Source: Streptomyces sp. NRRL F-6492 (GTDB taxonomy: Bacteria; Actinomycetota; Actinomycetes; Streptomycetales; Streptomycetaceae). From it: 49,717 nt of DNA. Shown here piece after piece: positions 35,967 through 44,300 of this stretch. The stretch lies in assembly GCF_001280125.1 (NCBI RefSeq), contig NZ_LGEG01000236.1, positions 1 to 49,717 on the forward strand, written 5' to 3'. The position numbers and the translations under genes were made by a program. The notes under the pieces are model-generated. The model did no database searches. It worked only from the letters and a program-made list of their open reading frames with translations, and had not been told where the DNA came from. How positions within the stretch are numbered: position 1 is the first letter of the stretch; each line of letters begins with the position of its first letter.

Positions 35967-36734
35967 TCAGGCGGCCACCCCGCCGTCGATCACCAGGTCG
36001 GTGCCGACGGCGGAGCCGGCCGCGTCCGAGGCGAGGTAGAGGACCGCCGCCGCGACCTCCGCGGCGGACGAGATCCGGCCGAGCGGCGACTCGCCCTTCA
36101 TCCGGACCTCCCGCTCGGCCTCGGTCTCGCCGGGCCGCAGCGACATCGTGGACTCCGAGGCCCCCGGGCTGACCGCGTTGATCCGGATCCCGTCGCCGAC
36201 GTGGTCCAGAGCCGCGGCCCGGGTGAGCGCCGACACCGCCGCCTTGGAGACCTGGTAGCCGAAGAGGCCGGGGAACCGGACGTGCGCGCCCAGGTTGGAC
36301 GAGACGTTCACGATCGCCCCGCCGCCGTGCGCCCGCATGTGCGCCACTTCGGCCTGGAGGGCGTGCAGGACCCCCGTGACGTTGACGTCCAGGAGGGTCT
36401 GCCAGTCCTCCAGGGGGAGGTCGGCGGCGCTGTGGCCGCCGCCCCGGAACACCCCCGCGTTGTTCACGGCGACGTCCAGGCCGCCGAAGCGTTCGACCGT
36501 GCGCCGGACCAGCTCCCGGGTGGAGGCGGCGTCGGTCACGTCGGCGGTGACCGCCTCGGCCGTGCCCCCGGCGGCCCCGATCAGGGCCACCGTCTCCTCC
36601 AGGGTCTCCGCCGTGCGTCCGGCGGCGACGACCTTCGCGCCCTCGGCGGCGAAGGCGAGCGCGACGGCCCGGCCGAGACCGGAACCGGCCCCGGTGACGA
36701 GGACGACGCGGTCGGTGAAGCGTGCGGCGGTCAT
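35967..36734 (-). CDS. Short-chain dehydrogenase/reductase
   Basis: 255-residue NAD(P)-dependent oxidoreductase with a Rossmann fold. The cofactor motif is TGAGSGLG, the NNAG motif is present, the catalytic Ser lies in VNVSSN and the catalytic Tyr/Lys are in GYQVSK. The C-terminus VGTDLVIDGGVAA is canonical for the classical SDR family. The ATG giving MTAARFTDRVVL is used. It is transcribed in the same direction as the upstream TetR gene across an 85-base gap that contains an operator resembling the one before tetR, so it is a likely TetR target. Confidence 0.92.
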   Translation of the reverse strand: MTAARFTDRVVLVTGAGSGLGRAVALAFAAEGAKVVAAGRTAETLEETVALIGAAGGTAEAVTADVTDAASTRELVRRTVERFGGLDVAVNNAGVFRGGGHSAADLPLEDWQTLLDVNVTGVLHALQAEVAHMRAHGGGAIVNVSSNLGAHVRFPGLFGYQVSKAAVSALTRAAALDHVGDGIRINAVSPGASESTMSLRPGETEAEREVRMKGESPLGRISSAAEVAAAVLYLASDAAGSAVGTDLVIDGGVAA

Positions 36735-36754
36735 GGAGTGTCTCCCTTTATTTT

Positions 36755-36769
36755 TGACCGTACGTTCCA
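36755..36769 (-). promoter_or_regulatory. TetR-type operator upstream of the SDR gene
   Basis: Read on the minus strand the 15 bases are TGGAACGTACGGTCA, 12 of 15 identical to the element before the adjacent tetR gene, and partly palindromic around GTAC. It overlaps the likely promoter, 21 bases upstream of the start codon. Confidence 0.6.
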
Positions 36770-36819
36770 ATATGAGGGCCGAGGAAAGGGCACCCGCGAG
36801 GGTGCCCGTCCCGGATCGT

Positions 36820-37404
36820 TCAGTCCAGCAGGGTCAGCGCCTGTTCCGCCGCGTCCCGCACCCTGGCCGGGTCGCTCGACGCCTTGCCGACCACCCGGAG
36901 GCCCTGGAGCAGGACCAGGAGCATCCGGGCCAGCGCCCGCGGATCGCGGCCGGCCGGGAGCTCGCCCCCGGCGCGGGCCCGGACGAGCGCCGCGTGCAGC
37001 AGCGTCTCCAGCTGCTCCCAGTTCAGCTCGACCCGGCGGGCCACCGCCGGGTCGTGCGGCCCCAGCTCCGCCGCCGAGTTGGTGACGAAACAGCCGTTCA
37101 GGCGCTCCCCTTCGGTCGCCGCCTCGGCGGCGAAGCGGCGGACGAGCGCCCGGACGGCCGGCAGGGCGGGGCCCGGCGCGGACAGCTCCTCGACGAGCCG
37201 GGGGTCCTGGGTCTCGGCGTACCGGTCCAGCGCCTTCAGGTACAGCTCGTGCTTGTTCCCGAAGGTCGCGTAGATGCTGGCGCGGCCCACCCCGAGGCGC
37301 TCCACGAGGTCCGCCATCGTCGTCGCCTCGTAGCCGCGCGCCCAGAACAGTTCGAGGGCTGCCCGGAGCGCGGCGTCCGGATCGAATTCCTTGGTCCTGG
37401 CCAC
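36820..37404 (-). CDS. TetR-family regulator of the SDR gene
   Basis: 194-residue repressor with N-terminal helix-turn-helix (MADLVERLGVGRASIYATFGNKHELYLKALDRY). The YATFGNKHELY variant places it in the TetR_N group with a TetR_C_16-like dimer domain. It begins MARTKEFDPDAALRAALELFWARGYEATT. Its promoter region contains a 15-base element, 12/15 identical to one upstream of the downstream SDR gene, suggesting autorepression and control of that enzyme. Inducer unknown. Confidence 0.92.
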   Translation of the reverse strand: MARTKEFDPDAALRAALELFWARGYEATTMADLVERLGVGRASIYATFGNKHELYLKALDRYAETQDPRLVEELSAPGPALPAVRALVRRFAAEAATEGERLNGCFVTNSAAELGPHDPAVARRVELNWEQLETLLHAALVRARAGGELPAGRDPRALARMLLVLLQGLRVVGKASSDPARVRDAAEQALTLLD

Positions 37405-37424
37405 GACAGGACCCTAGATTCACC

Positions 37425-37439
37425 TGGAACGATCAGTCA
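37425..37439 (+). promoter_or_regulatory. Autoregulatory operator candidate at tetR
   Basis: TGGAACGATCAGTCA, 21 bases upstream of the tetR start. On the minus strand TTGACT (-35) falls within it and TAGGGT 18 bases further on would be the -10, so a bound repressor would block the promoter. Confidence 0.6.
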
Positions 37440-37445
37440 AGTAAC

Positions 37446-37796
37446 TCAGGAGAGCGCCGGATCCAGCTGGACCGCCCGCACCGGATACACCGCCACCGCG
37501 ACCTCCTCGTCGTCCAGGCAGCGGCCCGTCTCCAGGTCGAACCGCTGCTTCAGGAGCGGCGAGGCCACGAACGGACGCCCGTCCGCCGAGCCGACCAGCC
37601 CCCGGGAGAGCACCTGCGCCCCCGTGAACGGGTCGCGGTTGTCGATCGCGTACGTCCGGCCCGACCGGTCCCGGAAGACCGCCGCCTGCCGGCCGTCCGG
37701 CAGCAGCGCCGCCACACCGCGCCCGGGGGTCAGCCGGGACTCCTCGCAGACGGCCATCCAGGAACCGGGGGAGAGGGACAGTTCGAGCGTCGTCAT
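37446..37796 (-). CDS. nirD: Nitrite reductase small subunit NirD
   Basis: 116-residue Rieske-fold subunit of assimilatory NADH-dependent nitrite reductase. It has the NirD layout (WMAVCEESRLTPGRGVAALLPDGRQAAVFRDRSGRTYAIDNRDPFTGAQVLSRGLVG) and, as usual for NirD, lacks the Cys/His ligands for an iron-sulfur cluster. Its ATG overlaps the nirB stop (ATGA), implying fixed subunit stoichiometry. It is the last gene of the operon. Confidence 0.94.
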   Translation of the reverse strand: MTTLELSLSPGSWMAVCEESRLTPGRGVAALLPDGRQAAVFRDRSGRTYAIDNRDPFTGAQVLSRGLVGSADGRPFVASPLLKQRFDLETGRCLDDEEVAVAVYPVRAVQLDPALS

Positions 37797-40333
37797 CGCG
37801 AGGCAACCCCTTCCAGGGTGAGGAACGTGAGGTCCGGCTTGATCTGGTCGCGCTCCGGCACGAACCGGACCGAGGGGTCCGGCGCGTCCGGGGCGTTCAC
37901 GAAGGAGACGAAGCGCCGCAGCCGCTCCGGGTCGTCGAGGGTCTGCGCCCACTCGTCCCGGTAGGCGTCGACGTGCGCCGCCATCAGCGCCTCCAGCTCG
38001 TCGCAGAGCCCCAGCGAGTCGTGCACCACCACGTCCTTGAGGTGCTCCAGCCCGCCCTCCAGGCGCTCCAGCCAGGTCGACGTCCGCTCCAGGCGGTCCG
38101 CCGTCCGGATGTAGAACATCAGGAACCGGTCGATCAGCCGGATCAGTTCGGCGTCCGACAGGTCCTGGGCGAGCAGGTCCGCGTGGCGCGGGGTCGCGCC
38201 GCCGTTCCCGCCGACGTACAGGTTCCAGCCGTTCGCCGTCGCGATGATCCCGAAGTCCTTCGACTGCGCCTCGGCGCACTCGCGGGCGCAGCCCGAGACC
38301 GCCGACTTCAGCTTGTGCGGGGCGCGCAGGCCCCGGTAGCGGAGTTCGAGGTGGATCGCCATCTTCACCGAGTCCTGCACGCCGTACCGGCACCAGGTCT
38401 GCCCGACGCAGGACTTCACCGTGCGCAGCGACTTGCCGTACGCGTGCCCCGACTCGAAGCCCGCGTCGACCAGCCGGGTCCAGATCGCGGGGAGCTGGTC
38501 CACCCGCGCGCCGAAGAGGTCGATCCGCTGGCCGCCCGTGATCTTCGTGTAGAGGCCGTAGTCGCGGGCCACCTCGCCGATCACGATCAGCTTGTCCGGG
38601 GTGATCTCGCCGCCGGGGATGCGCGGCACCACCGAATAGGAGCCGTTGCGCTGCATGTTGGCGAGGAAGTGGTCGTTGGTGTCCTGGAGGGAGGCCTGCT
38701 CGCCGTCCAGGATGTAGCCGTTGTTGAGGGACGCCAGGATCGAGCCCACGGTCGGCTTGCAGACCTCGCAGCCCTCGCCGCCCCGCGCCTCCGGCCGCCC
38801 GTGCGAGTCGAGCAGCGCGGCGAACGAGGTCACGCGCAGGGTGCGGGCGATCTCGTACAGCTCGCTCCGGCCGTACGAGAAGCAGCGGCACAGGCCCCTG
38901 TCGGTGGGGGCCGGCAGCAGCTTCTCGATCACCTTCACGCAACTGCCGCAACCCGTGCCGGCCTTGGTGCACTTCTTCACCTCGGCGAGCGAGGAGCACT
39001 GGCCGATCGCGTGCTTCGTGACGTTGTGGCAGGAGCAGATCACCGCGTCGTCCGGCAGCGACGAGGGACCGAGCGCGACCGGCGCGCCCGCGCCCGCCGG
39101 GAGGACCAGCTGCTCGGGGGAGACGGGCGGCACCGTGCCGGTCAGCGGCCGCAGCAACCCGTACGAGTCGGCGTCGCCGACCAGGACGCCGCCGAGCAGC
39201 ACGCCCTCGCGGTCCACCACCAGCTTCTTGTAGACGCCCGAGCGGGAGTCCGCGTACACCACGTCGAGGCAGCCCTCGGCCGTGCCGTGCGCGTCGCCGA
39301 AGGAGGCCACGTCCACGCCGAGCAGCTTCAGCTTGGTCGACATGTCGGCGCCCGTGAAGCCGTCGCCGGCCTCCTCCGCTCCTTCCGAGAGGACCGCCGC
39401 CACCGTCTGCGCCATCTCGTAGCCCGGCGCGACCAGGCCGTAGACCCGCCCGTCGACCGCGAGCGCGCACTCGCCGATCGCGAAGACCGCCGGGTCCGAG
39501 GTCCGGCACAGCTCGTCGACGGCGATGCCGCCGCGCTCGCCCACGGCCAGGCCGCAGTCCCGGGCCAGCTGGTCCCGGGGCCGCACGCCCGCCGAGAACA
39601 CGACCATGTCCACGGCCAGTTCGGAGCCGTCCGACAGCCTCATGCCCGTCACGGCGCCGTCCGCCGTCACGACCTCCTGCGTGCCCGTCCCCGTGTGGAC
39701 GCCCAGGCCCATCCGCTCGATCGTGCGCAGCAGGGCCGCGCCGCCGCCCTCGTCCACCTGCACCGGCATCAGGCGCGGCGCGAACTCCACCACGTGCGTC
39801 TCCAGGCCGAGGCCCTTGAGCGCGCCCGCCGCCTCCAGGCCGAGCAGCCCGCCGCCGACCACCGCACCGGTCGTCGCCGTCTTCGCGTACTCCTCGATCG
39901 CGAGCAGGTCCTCGATCGTGCGGTAGACGAAACAGCCCCGGGCGTCCTTGCCGGGCACCGGCGGGACGAAGGGGTAGGAGCCGGTGGCCAGGACGAGGGT
40001 GTCGTACGCGAAGACCCGCCCCGAGCGGGCGGTGACCGTCCGGGCCTCCCGGTCCACCGACGCGGCCGCGTCGCCCACGTACAGCTCGATGCCGTGCTCC
40101 GCCATGAAGCCCGCCCCGACCACCGACAGGTCGTCGGGGGTCTTCCCCGAGAAGTACGAGGTGAGCTGGACGCGGTCGTAGGCCGGGCGCGGCTCCTCGC
40201 AGAGGACCACGATCCGGGCCCGCCCGGTGACGCCACGGTCGGCGAGCGCCTCCAGGAACCGCTGGCCGACCATTCCGTGGCCGACCAGGACGATCGTCGG
40301 GGTGTGCGCGGCGGTATCAGCGTCAGCGCTCAT
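37793..40333 (-). CDS. nirB: Nitrite reductase large subunit NirB
   Basis: 846-residue siroheme/FAD/iron-sulfur enzyme reducing nitrite to ammonia with NAD(P)H. Order: FAD/NAD(P) oxidoreductase domain (IVLVGHGMVGQRFLEAL; second Rossmann GAVVGGGLLGLEAAGAL), a BFD-like [2Fe-2S] domain (CSCHNVTKHAIGQC ... GTGCGSC), then nitrite/sulfite reductase ferredoxin-like halves and the 4Fe-4S/siroheme site formed by CVGQTWC and SGCARECAEA. Full length. It starts one base after the upstream FAD reductase stop. Nitrogen control is expected through the GlnR-box array upstream of the operon. Confidence 0.96.
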   Translation of the reverse strand: MSADADTAAHTPTIVLVGHGMVGQRFLEALADRGVTGRARIVVLCEEPRPAYDRVQLTSYFSGKTPDDLSVVGAGFMAEHGIELYVGDAAASVDREARTVTARSGRVFAYDTLVLATGSYPFVPPVPGKDARGCFVYRTIEDLLAIEEYAKTATTGAVVGGGLLGLEAAGALKGLGLETHVVEFAPRLMPVQVDEGGGAALLRTIERMGLGVHTGTGTQEVVTADGAVTGMRLSDGSELAVDMVVFSAGVRPRDQLARDCGLAVGERGGIAVDELCRTSDPAVFAIGECALAVDGRVYGLVAPGYEMAQTVAAVLSEGAEEAGDGFTGADMSTKLKLLGVDVASFGDAHGTAEGCLDVVYADSRSGVYKKLVVDREGVLLGGVLVGDADSYGLLRPLTGTVPPVSPEQLVLPAGAGAPVALGPSSLPDDAVICSCHNVTKHAIGQCSSLAEVKKCTKAGTGCGSCVKVIEKLLPAPTDRGLCRCFSYGRSELYEIARTLRVTSFAALLDSHGRPEARGGEGCEVCKPTVGSILASLNNGYILDGEQASLQDTNDHFLANMQRNGSYSVVPRIPGGEITPDKLIVIGEVARDYGLYTKITGGQRIDLFGARVDQLPAIWTRLVDAGFESGHAYGKSLRTVKSCVGQTWCRYGVQDSVKMAIHLELRYRGLRAPHKLKSAVSGCARECAEAQSKDFGIIATANGWNLYVGGNGGATPRHADLLAQDLSDAELIRLIDRFLMFYIRTADRLERTSTWLERLEGGLEHLKDVVVHDSLGLCDELEALMAAHVDAYRDEWAQTLDDPERLRRFVSFVNAPDAPDPSVRFVPERDQIKPDLTFLTLEGVASR

Positions 40334-40334
40334 G

Positions 40335-41558
40335 TCAGGAGCCTCCGTCGTGGGTGAGCAGGTGGAGCAGGGGGGCCTCCGGGAGGGCTTCGTCGCCCTC
40401 CCAGGCCCGGGCGAGCGTGCCGACCGCGGCCAGGTCGCCGAGGAGGACGCCCCCGACGAGCCGGTCGCCCCGGACGACGACCTTGCGGTACGCGCCCCGG
40501 GTGGGGTCGGTGAGCTGGACGGTGTCGTCCCCCGGCCGCGCGGTGACCTCGCCGAAGGCGGCCAGGTCGAGCGGGCGCGGGCCGGTGAGGGTGAGCCGGG
40601 TGAGGGCGCGGGTGCCGGTGTAGGCGGCCGGGGCCGTGGGCGTGGACGCGTCGGAGGCCTCGGTCCCGGTCTCCCCCGCCAGCACCTCCGCCAGCGCGTC
40701 CGCCTGTTCGAGCGCCGGGCCCGCGAGGCCGTACACCCGGCCCGCGTGCTCGGCGCAGTCGCCCACCGCGTGGACGGCCGGGTCGGAGGTCCGCAGCGCG
40801 TCGTCGACCACGATCCCGGTGGCGACGTCGAGCCCCGCCTCCCGGGCCAGGGCCACCCGGGGCCGGACCCCGCAGGCCAGGACCACGACCCCCGCGTCGA
40901 GCACGAAGCCGTCGGCGAGTTCGACCGCCGTGACCGCCCCGTCCCGCTGCCGCAGACCGCTCACCCGGCACTCGGTGTGCACCTCGACCCCGAGGGACTC
41001 GACGTGCTCCCGGAGCAGCGCCGACGCGTGGGCGTCGAGCTGGCGCTCCATCAGGCGCTCGCCCTGCTGGGTGAGGACCACGTCCGCGCCGAGCGCCGCG
41101 AGCGCCCGCGCCGCCGACACCCCGAGGAGCCCGCCGCCGACGACCACGGCCCGCACCCCCGGCCGTACCGCCGCGCGCAGCGCCAGGCAGTCGTCGAGCG
41201 TGCGGAAGGGGTGGACGCCCTCCGGCAGCGCCGCCCCGCGCAGTCCGCGCAGCGGCGGCAGCACCGGGTTGGAGCCGGTCGCCAGGACCAGGCGGTCGTA
41301 GCCGACGAGCGAGCCGTCCGCGCACTCCACCGTCCGCGCCGCCCGGTCGATCCGCACCGCCCGCGTCCCGAGCCGGGCCGGCTCGCGGGTCCCGGGCAGC
41401 GCGATCACCTCGGGGGCGTACCGTCCGGCGAGGACGTCGGCGAGCAGCACCCTGTTGTACGGTGCGTGCGGCTCCTCGCCGAGGAGGGTGACGGGCAGGC
41501 GCTGGGCGAGCCGGGCGCCCGCCGTCCCGCCCCCGACCACCACGATCCGTGTACTCAT
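40335..41558 (-). CDS. FAD-dependent pyridine nucleotide-disulfide oxidoreductase of the nir operon
   Basis: 407-residue flavoprotein homologous to the N-terminal part of NirB. Two dinucleotide motifs are clear: VVVGGGTAGARLAQRL at the N-terminus and AVVVGGGLLGVSAARALAALG near residue 130; ATGSNPVLPP is the FAD-family ATG motif and GDCAEHAGRVYGLAGPALEQ the C-terminal GD motif. It is the first gene of the operon and overlaps nearly end-to-end with nirB (1-base gap). A role as extra electron-transfer partner for nitrite reductase or nitrate assimilation is likely. Same gene order is known in other streptomycetes. Confidence 0.9.
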   Translation of the reverse strand: MSTRIVVVGGGTAGARLAQRLPVTLLGEEPHAPYNRVLLADVLAGRYAPEVIALPGTREPARLGTRAVRIDRAARTVECADGSLVGYDRLVLATGSNPVLPPLRGLRGAALPEGVHPFRTLDDCLALRAAVRPGVRAVVVGGGLLGVSAARALAALGADVVLTQQGERLMERQLDAHASALLREHVESLGVEVHTECRVSGLRQRDGAVTAVELADGFVLDAGVVVLACGVRPRVALAREAGLDVATGIVVDDALRTSDPAVHAVGDCAEHAGRVYGLAGPALEQADALAEVLAGETGTEASDASTPTAPAAYTGTRALTRLTLTGPRPLDLAAFGEVTARPGDDTVQLTDPTRGAYRKVVVRGDRLVGGVLLGDLAAVGTLARAWEGDEALPEAPLLHLLTHDGGS

Positions 41559-41581
41559 GACCGGAAGCGTGCGCGGCCGGT

Positions 41582-41619
41582 GTTACCCGGCGGCATCCCG
41601 TCTGTTTCCCGTACGGAAC
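41582..41619. promoter_or_regulatory. GlnR-box array upstream of the nir operon
   Basis: Four half sites spaced exactly 11 bases start to start: GTTAC (41582), GCATC (41593), GTTTC (41604) and GGAAC (41615), each separated by 6 bases. This is the gTnAc-N6-GaAAc double box bound by the Streptomyces nitrogen regulator GlnR. It begins 24 bases upstream of the first gene of the nitrite reductase operon. Confidence 0.8.
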
Positions 41620-41744
41620 GCTGATCTCCGCCCCCGGCCCCGTCCGCTGTGAGGGGCCGCGGGACCGGCCCCGGGGTTAACCCGTGGTCAGCCTCGGCTC
41701 AAGCCCGCCTTAAGGATCGGACGGACGCGGCTGAGCTGGGGATT

Positions 41745-41775
41745 CCCGTATACGGGCGGACCTAGGGTGCCGCAT
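41745..41775 (+). promoter_or_regulatory. Palindrome and probable leaderless promoter of the ferric reductase
   Basis: CCCGTATACGGG (41745-41756) is a perfect 12-base palindrome. Seven bases on, TAGGGT (41763-41768) can serve as -10, with 7 bases to the GTG start, so transcription could begin at the start codon. The palindrome would lie in the -35/-10 spacer, a typical repressor site. Confidence 0.45.
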
Positions 41776-43221
41776 GTGACCACCGAGGCCAGCCACCCTC
41801 TCTGCGTACCCCTCACCGTGCCGCGGGCCGCCGGGCCCCGCCGCCGGCGTCCTCCGTCCCCGCCCGTCCCCGCCCTCCGGCTCGCCCCCGACCGGCTGCG
41901 GACCGGAATCGTCGCCGGGGCCGGGGCCGTCGGCCTGCTCTGGGGCCTCCAGGCCCGGCCCTCCGCCCGGCTCGACGTCCTCTTCGCCTCCGGCGCCCAC
42001 CTCACCGGACTCCTCGGCGGGTACGGCGTCCTCGTCCTGCTGCTGCTCATGGCCCGGGTCCCGGCCGTCGAGCACGGCGTCGGCGCCGACCGGCTCGCCC
42101 GCTGGCACGCCCTCGGCGGCCGGTACGTCCTCGGCCTGATCGCCGCCCACGCCGTCCTCGCCCTCTGCGGCCACGCCGTCCACACCCGCGCCGACCTGGT
42201 CACCGCCACCGGCGACCTCCTCTCGTACGGGGCGATCGCCGCCGCCACCGCCGGCACCGCCCTGTTCGCCGCCGTCGGGATCACCTCCGCCCGCTCCGCA
42301 CGGCGCAGGCTCCGGCACGAGACCTGGCGGGCCGTCCACCTCGGCGCCCTGCTCGCCGCCGCGCTCGGCTTCGTCCACCAGCTCGCGGGCCCCGACATCG
42401 CCGGCGGCCTCCTCACCCGCTGGCTCTGGTCCATGGCGCACGCCACCGTCGCCGTCCTCCTCCTCTGGTACCGGATCGTCGTCCCCGCCCGCGCCGCGCT
42501 CCGCCACGACCTGCGGGTCGCCGAGGTCCGCGACGAGGGCCCCGGAGTCGTCTCGGTCCTCATCAGGGGCCGGGGAGTGGACCAACTGCGCGCCGAGCCG
42601 GGCCAGTTCTTCCGCTGGCGCTTCCTGCGGCGCGGCCTGTGGGCCACCGCCCTGCCCTTCTCGCTCTCCGCGCCCGTCCGCGACGACACCCTGCGCATCA
42701 CCGTCAAGGCGCTCGGCGACCACACCCGCCGCGTCCGGCGGCTCCGCCCCGGCACCCGCGTCCTCGCCTCCGGGCCCTTCGGGACGCTCACCGCCCACCG
42801 CCGCACCCGCCGCAAGGTCCTGCTGCTCGCGGGCGGGGTCGGCATCACCCCGCTGCGGGCCCTCTTCGAGACCCTGCCCGGCGGGCCCGGCGACGTCACC
42901 CTCCTCTACCGCGCGTCGGACGCCTCCGCCGTCGTCCTGCGCGAGGAGCTGGAGGCCATCGCCCGCGAACGGCGGGCCGCCCTGCACTTCCTCCTCGGCC
43001 CCTCCGACGGCTCCTTCGATCCTCCCCCGGCCTGCGGCGGGGGGTGCCCCCCGCTCGCTCCGCTCGCCCCGCGCGCCCTGCGCGACCTCGTGCCCGACCT
43101 CGCCGCCCACGACGTGTACCTGTGCGGCCCGCCCGCGATGGCCCGGGCCGCGACCGCCTCCCTGCGCCGGGCAGGGGTGCCGGCCTCCCGCATCCACCGC
43201 GAGGACTTCGGCCATGCGTAG
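41776..43221 (+). CDS. Ferric reductase-like transmembrane flavoprotein
   Basis: 481-residue membrane flavocytochrome. About six hydrophobic segments occupy residues 40-250 with paired histidines for heme (for example LARWHALGGRYVLGLIAAHAVLALCGHAVH and HETWRAVHLGALLAAALGFVHQLAG). The C-terminal half is a ferredoxin-NADP-reductase module: FAD site LPFSLSAP, NAD(P) site LLAGGVGITPLRALFETLP and the terminal YLCGPPAMARAATASLRRAGVPASRIHREDF. Start: GTG (MTTEASHPL); a GTG 9 bases upstream is possible. It probably moves electrons across the membrane to ferric iron or a partner protein. A small ORF overlaps its 3' end. Confidence 0.87.
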   Translation: MTTEASHPLCVPLTVPRAAGPRRRRPPSPPVPALRLAPDRLRTGIVAGAGAVGLLWGLQARPSARLDVLFASGAHLTGLLGGYGVLVLLLLMARVPAVEHGVGADRLARWHALGGRYVLGLIAAHAVLALCGHAVHTRADLVTATGDLLSYGAIAAATAGTALFAAVGITSARSARRRLRHETWRAVHLGALLAAALGFVHQLAGPDIAGGLLTRWLWSMAHATVAVLLLWYRIVVPARAALRHDLRVAEVRDEGPGVVSVLIRGRGVDQLRAEPGQFFRWRFLRRGLWATALPFSLSAPVRDDTLRITVKALGDHTRRVRRLRPGTRVLASGPFGTLTAHRRTRRKVLLLAGGVGITPLRALFETLPGGPGDVTLLYRASDASAVVLREELEAIARERRAALHFLLGPSDGSFDPPPACGGGCPPLAPLAPRALRDLVPDLAAHDVYLCGPPAMARAATASLRRAGVPASRIHREDFGHA

Positions 43222-43462
43222 ACCTGCGAACGCGACCAGGACCCCCGTCAGAACTCCGGCGACGCCCGGGACCTCGGCCGGGCACGGGGCCCCGGCCTCC
43301 CCGGTGGAGCGGGCCCGGCGGCGCCTCGCCGCCGCGCTCCTCGGCGCCGGGGCGCTCGCCGCGACCCTGCTCACCGCCGCCGTCACCCCCGCCGCCCCGC
43401 CCGCGCCCGACCGCCCGCCGGGCACGGCAAGCTCTGACGTAGCTCAACTCTCCCGGGATTGA
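43214..43462 (+). CDS. Small single-membrane-segment ORF, possible truncated partner gene
   Basis: 82 residues, starting at an ATG that overlaps the ferric reductase stop by 8 bases. It has a basic, Thr/Pro-rich N-terminus, one hydrophobic segment (RLAAALLGAGALAATLLTAAVTPAA) and a short tail ending in SSDVAQLSRD. In many streptomycetes an FMN-binding-domain protein with exactly this kind of N-terminal anchor follows such a reductase; here no FMN domain follows, so this could be the stub of that gene. Alternatively it may be a functional small protein. Confidence 0.5.
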   Translation: MRRPANATRTPVRTPATPGTSAGHGAPASPVERARRRLAAALLGAGALAATLLTAAVTPAAPPAPDRPPGTASSDVAQLSRD

Positions 43463-43499
43463 TGGACGGGCCAACGATCACGTCCCTAGGCTCGCGGTC

Positions 43500-44285
43500 A
43501 TGCCCGAGATATCGCTGACCACGCTCGTCCTGCTCTGCCTCGCCGCGCTCGTCGCGGGCTGGATCGACGCCGTGGTGGGCGGCGGCGGGCTGCTCCTGCT
43601 GCCCGCCCTGCTGCTCGGCCTCCCGCACGCCCCGGCCGCGCAGATCCTCGGCACGAACAAGGCCGTCGCCATCGTCGGCACCACCGGGGCCGCCGTCACC
43701 TACGTCCGCAAGGCGCCCGTCCAGGTGCGGACGGCGGTGCGGATCGGGCTCGCGGCCCTCGCCGGCTCCATGACCGGCGCCTTCTTCGCCGCCGGGATCA
43801 GCAGCGACGTGCTGCGCCCGGTGATCATGGTGGTGCTGCTCGGGGTGGCGGCCTTCGTGATGCTCCGGCCCTCCTTCGGCGCGCGGGCCGAGGGGGAGGA
43901 GCGGGCGCCGCTGACCCGGGCCCGGATCGTCACCGCGATCGTGGTCGTCGGCGGCGGGATCGGCTTCTACGACGGCCTGTTCGGGCCGGGCACCGGCACC
44001 TTCCTGGTCCTCGCCCTGACCGCCGTCCTCCACCTCGACCTGGTGACCGCCTCCGCCACCGCCAAGATCGTCAACGTCTGCACCAACGCGGGCGCCCTCG
44101 CGATGTTCGCCCACCAGGGCACCGTCCACTGGCAGCTCGCCGCCGTCATGGCGGTCTTCAACCTGGTCGGCGGGACGGTCGGCGCCCGGATGGCGCTGAG
44201 CAAGGGCGCCGGGTTCGTCCGGGGCGTGCTGCTCGTGGTCGTGTTCTCCCTGGTCGCCAAGCTCGCCTTCGACCAGTGGGGGTGA
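43500..44285 (+). CDS. TSUP family permease (TauE/SafE)
   Basis: 261-residue membrane protein with about eight hydrophobic segments. The two TauE/SafE signatures are clear: LVAGWIDAVVGGGGLLLLPALLL with TNKAVAIVGT in the first half and GFYDGLFGPGTGTFLVLAL with ATAKIVNVCTNAGAL in the second. The family carries sulfite, sulfoacetate or other organic anions, and the substrate cannot be read here. It is transcribed rightward and converges with the sortase gene 15 bases downstream. Confidence 0.92.
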   Translation: MPEISLTTLVLLCLAALVAGWIDAVVGGGGLLLLPALLLGLPHAPAAQILGTNKAVAIVGTTGAAVTYVRKAPVQVRTAVRIGLAALAGSMTGAFFAAGISSDVLRPVIMVVLLGVAAFVMLRPSFGARAEGEERAPLTRARIVTAIVVVGGGIGFYDGLFGPGTGTFLVLALTAVLHLDLVTASATAKIVNVCTNAGALAMFAHQGTVHWQLAAVMAVFNLVGGTVGARMALSKGAGFVRGVLLVVVFSLVAKLAFDQWG

Positions 44286-44300
44286 ACCGCCGGGGCCGGG

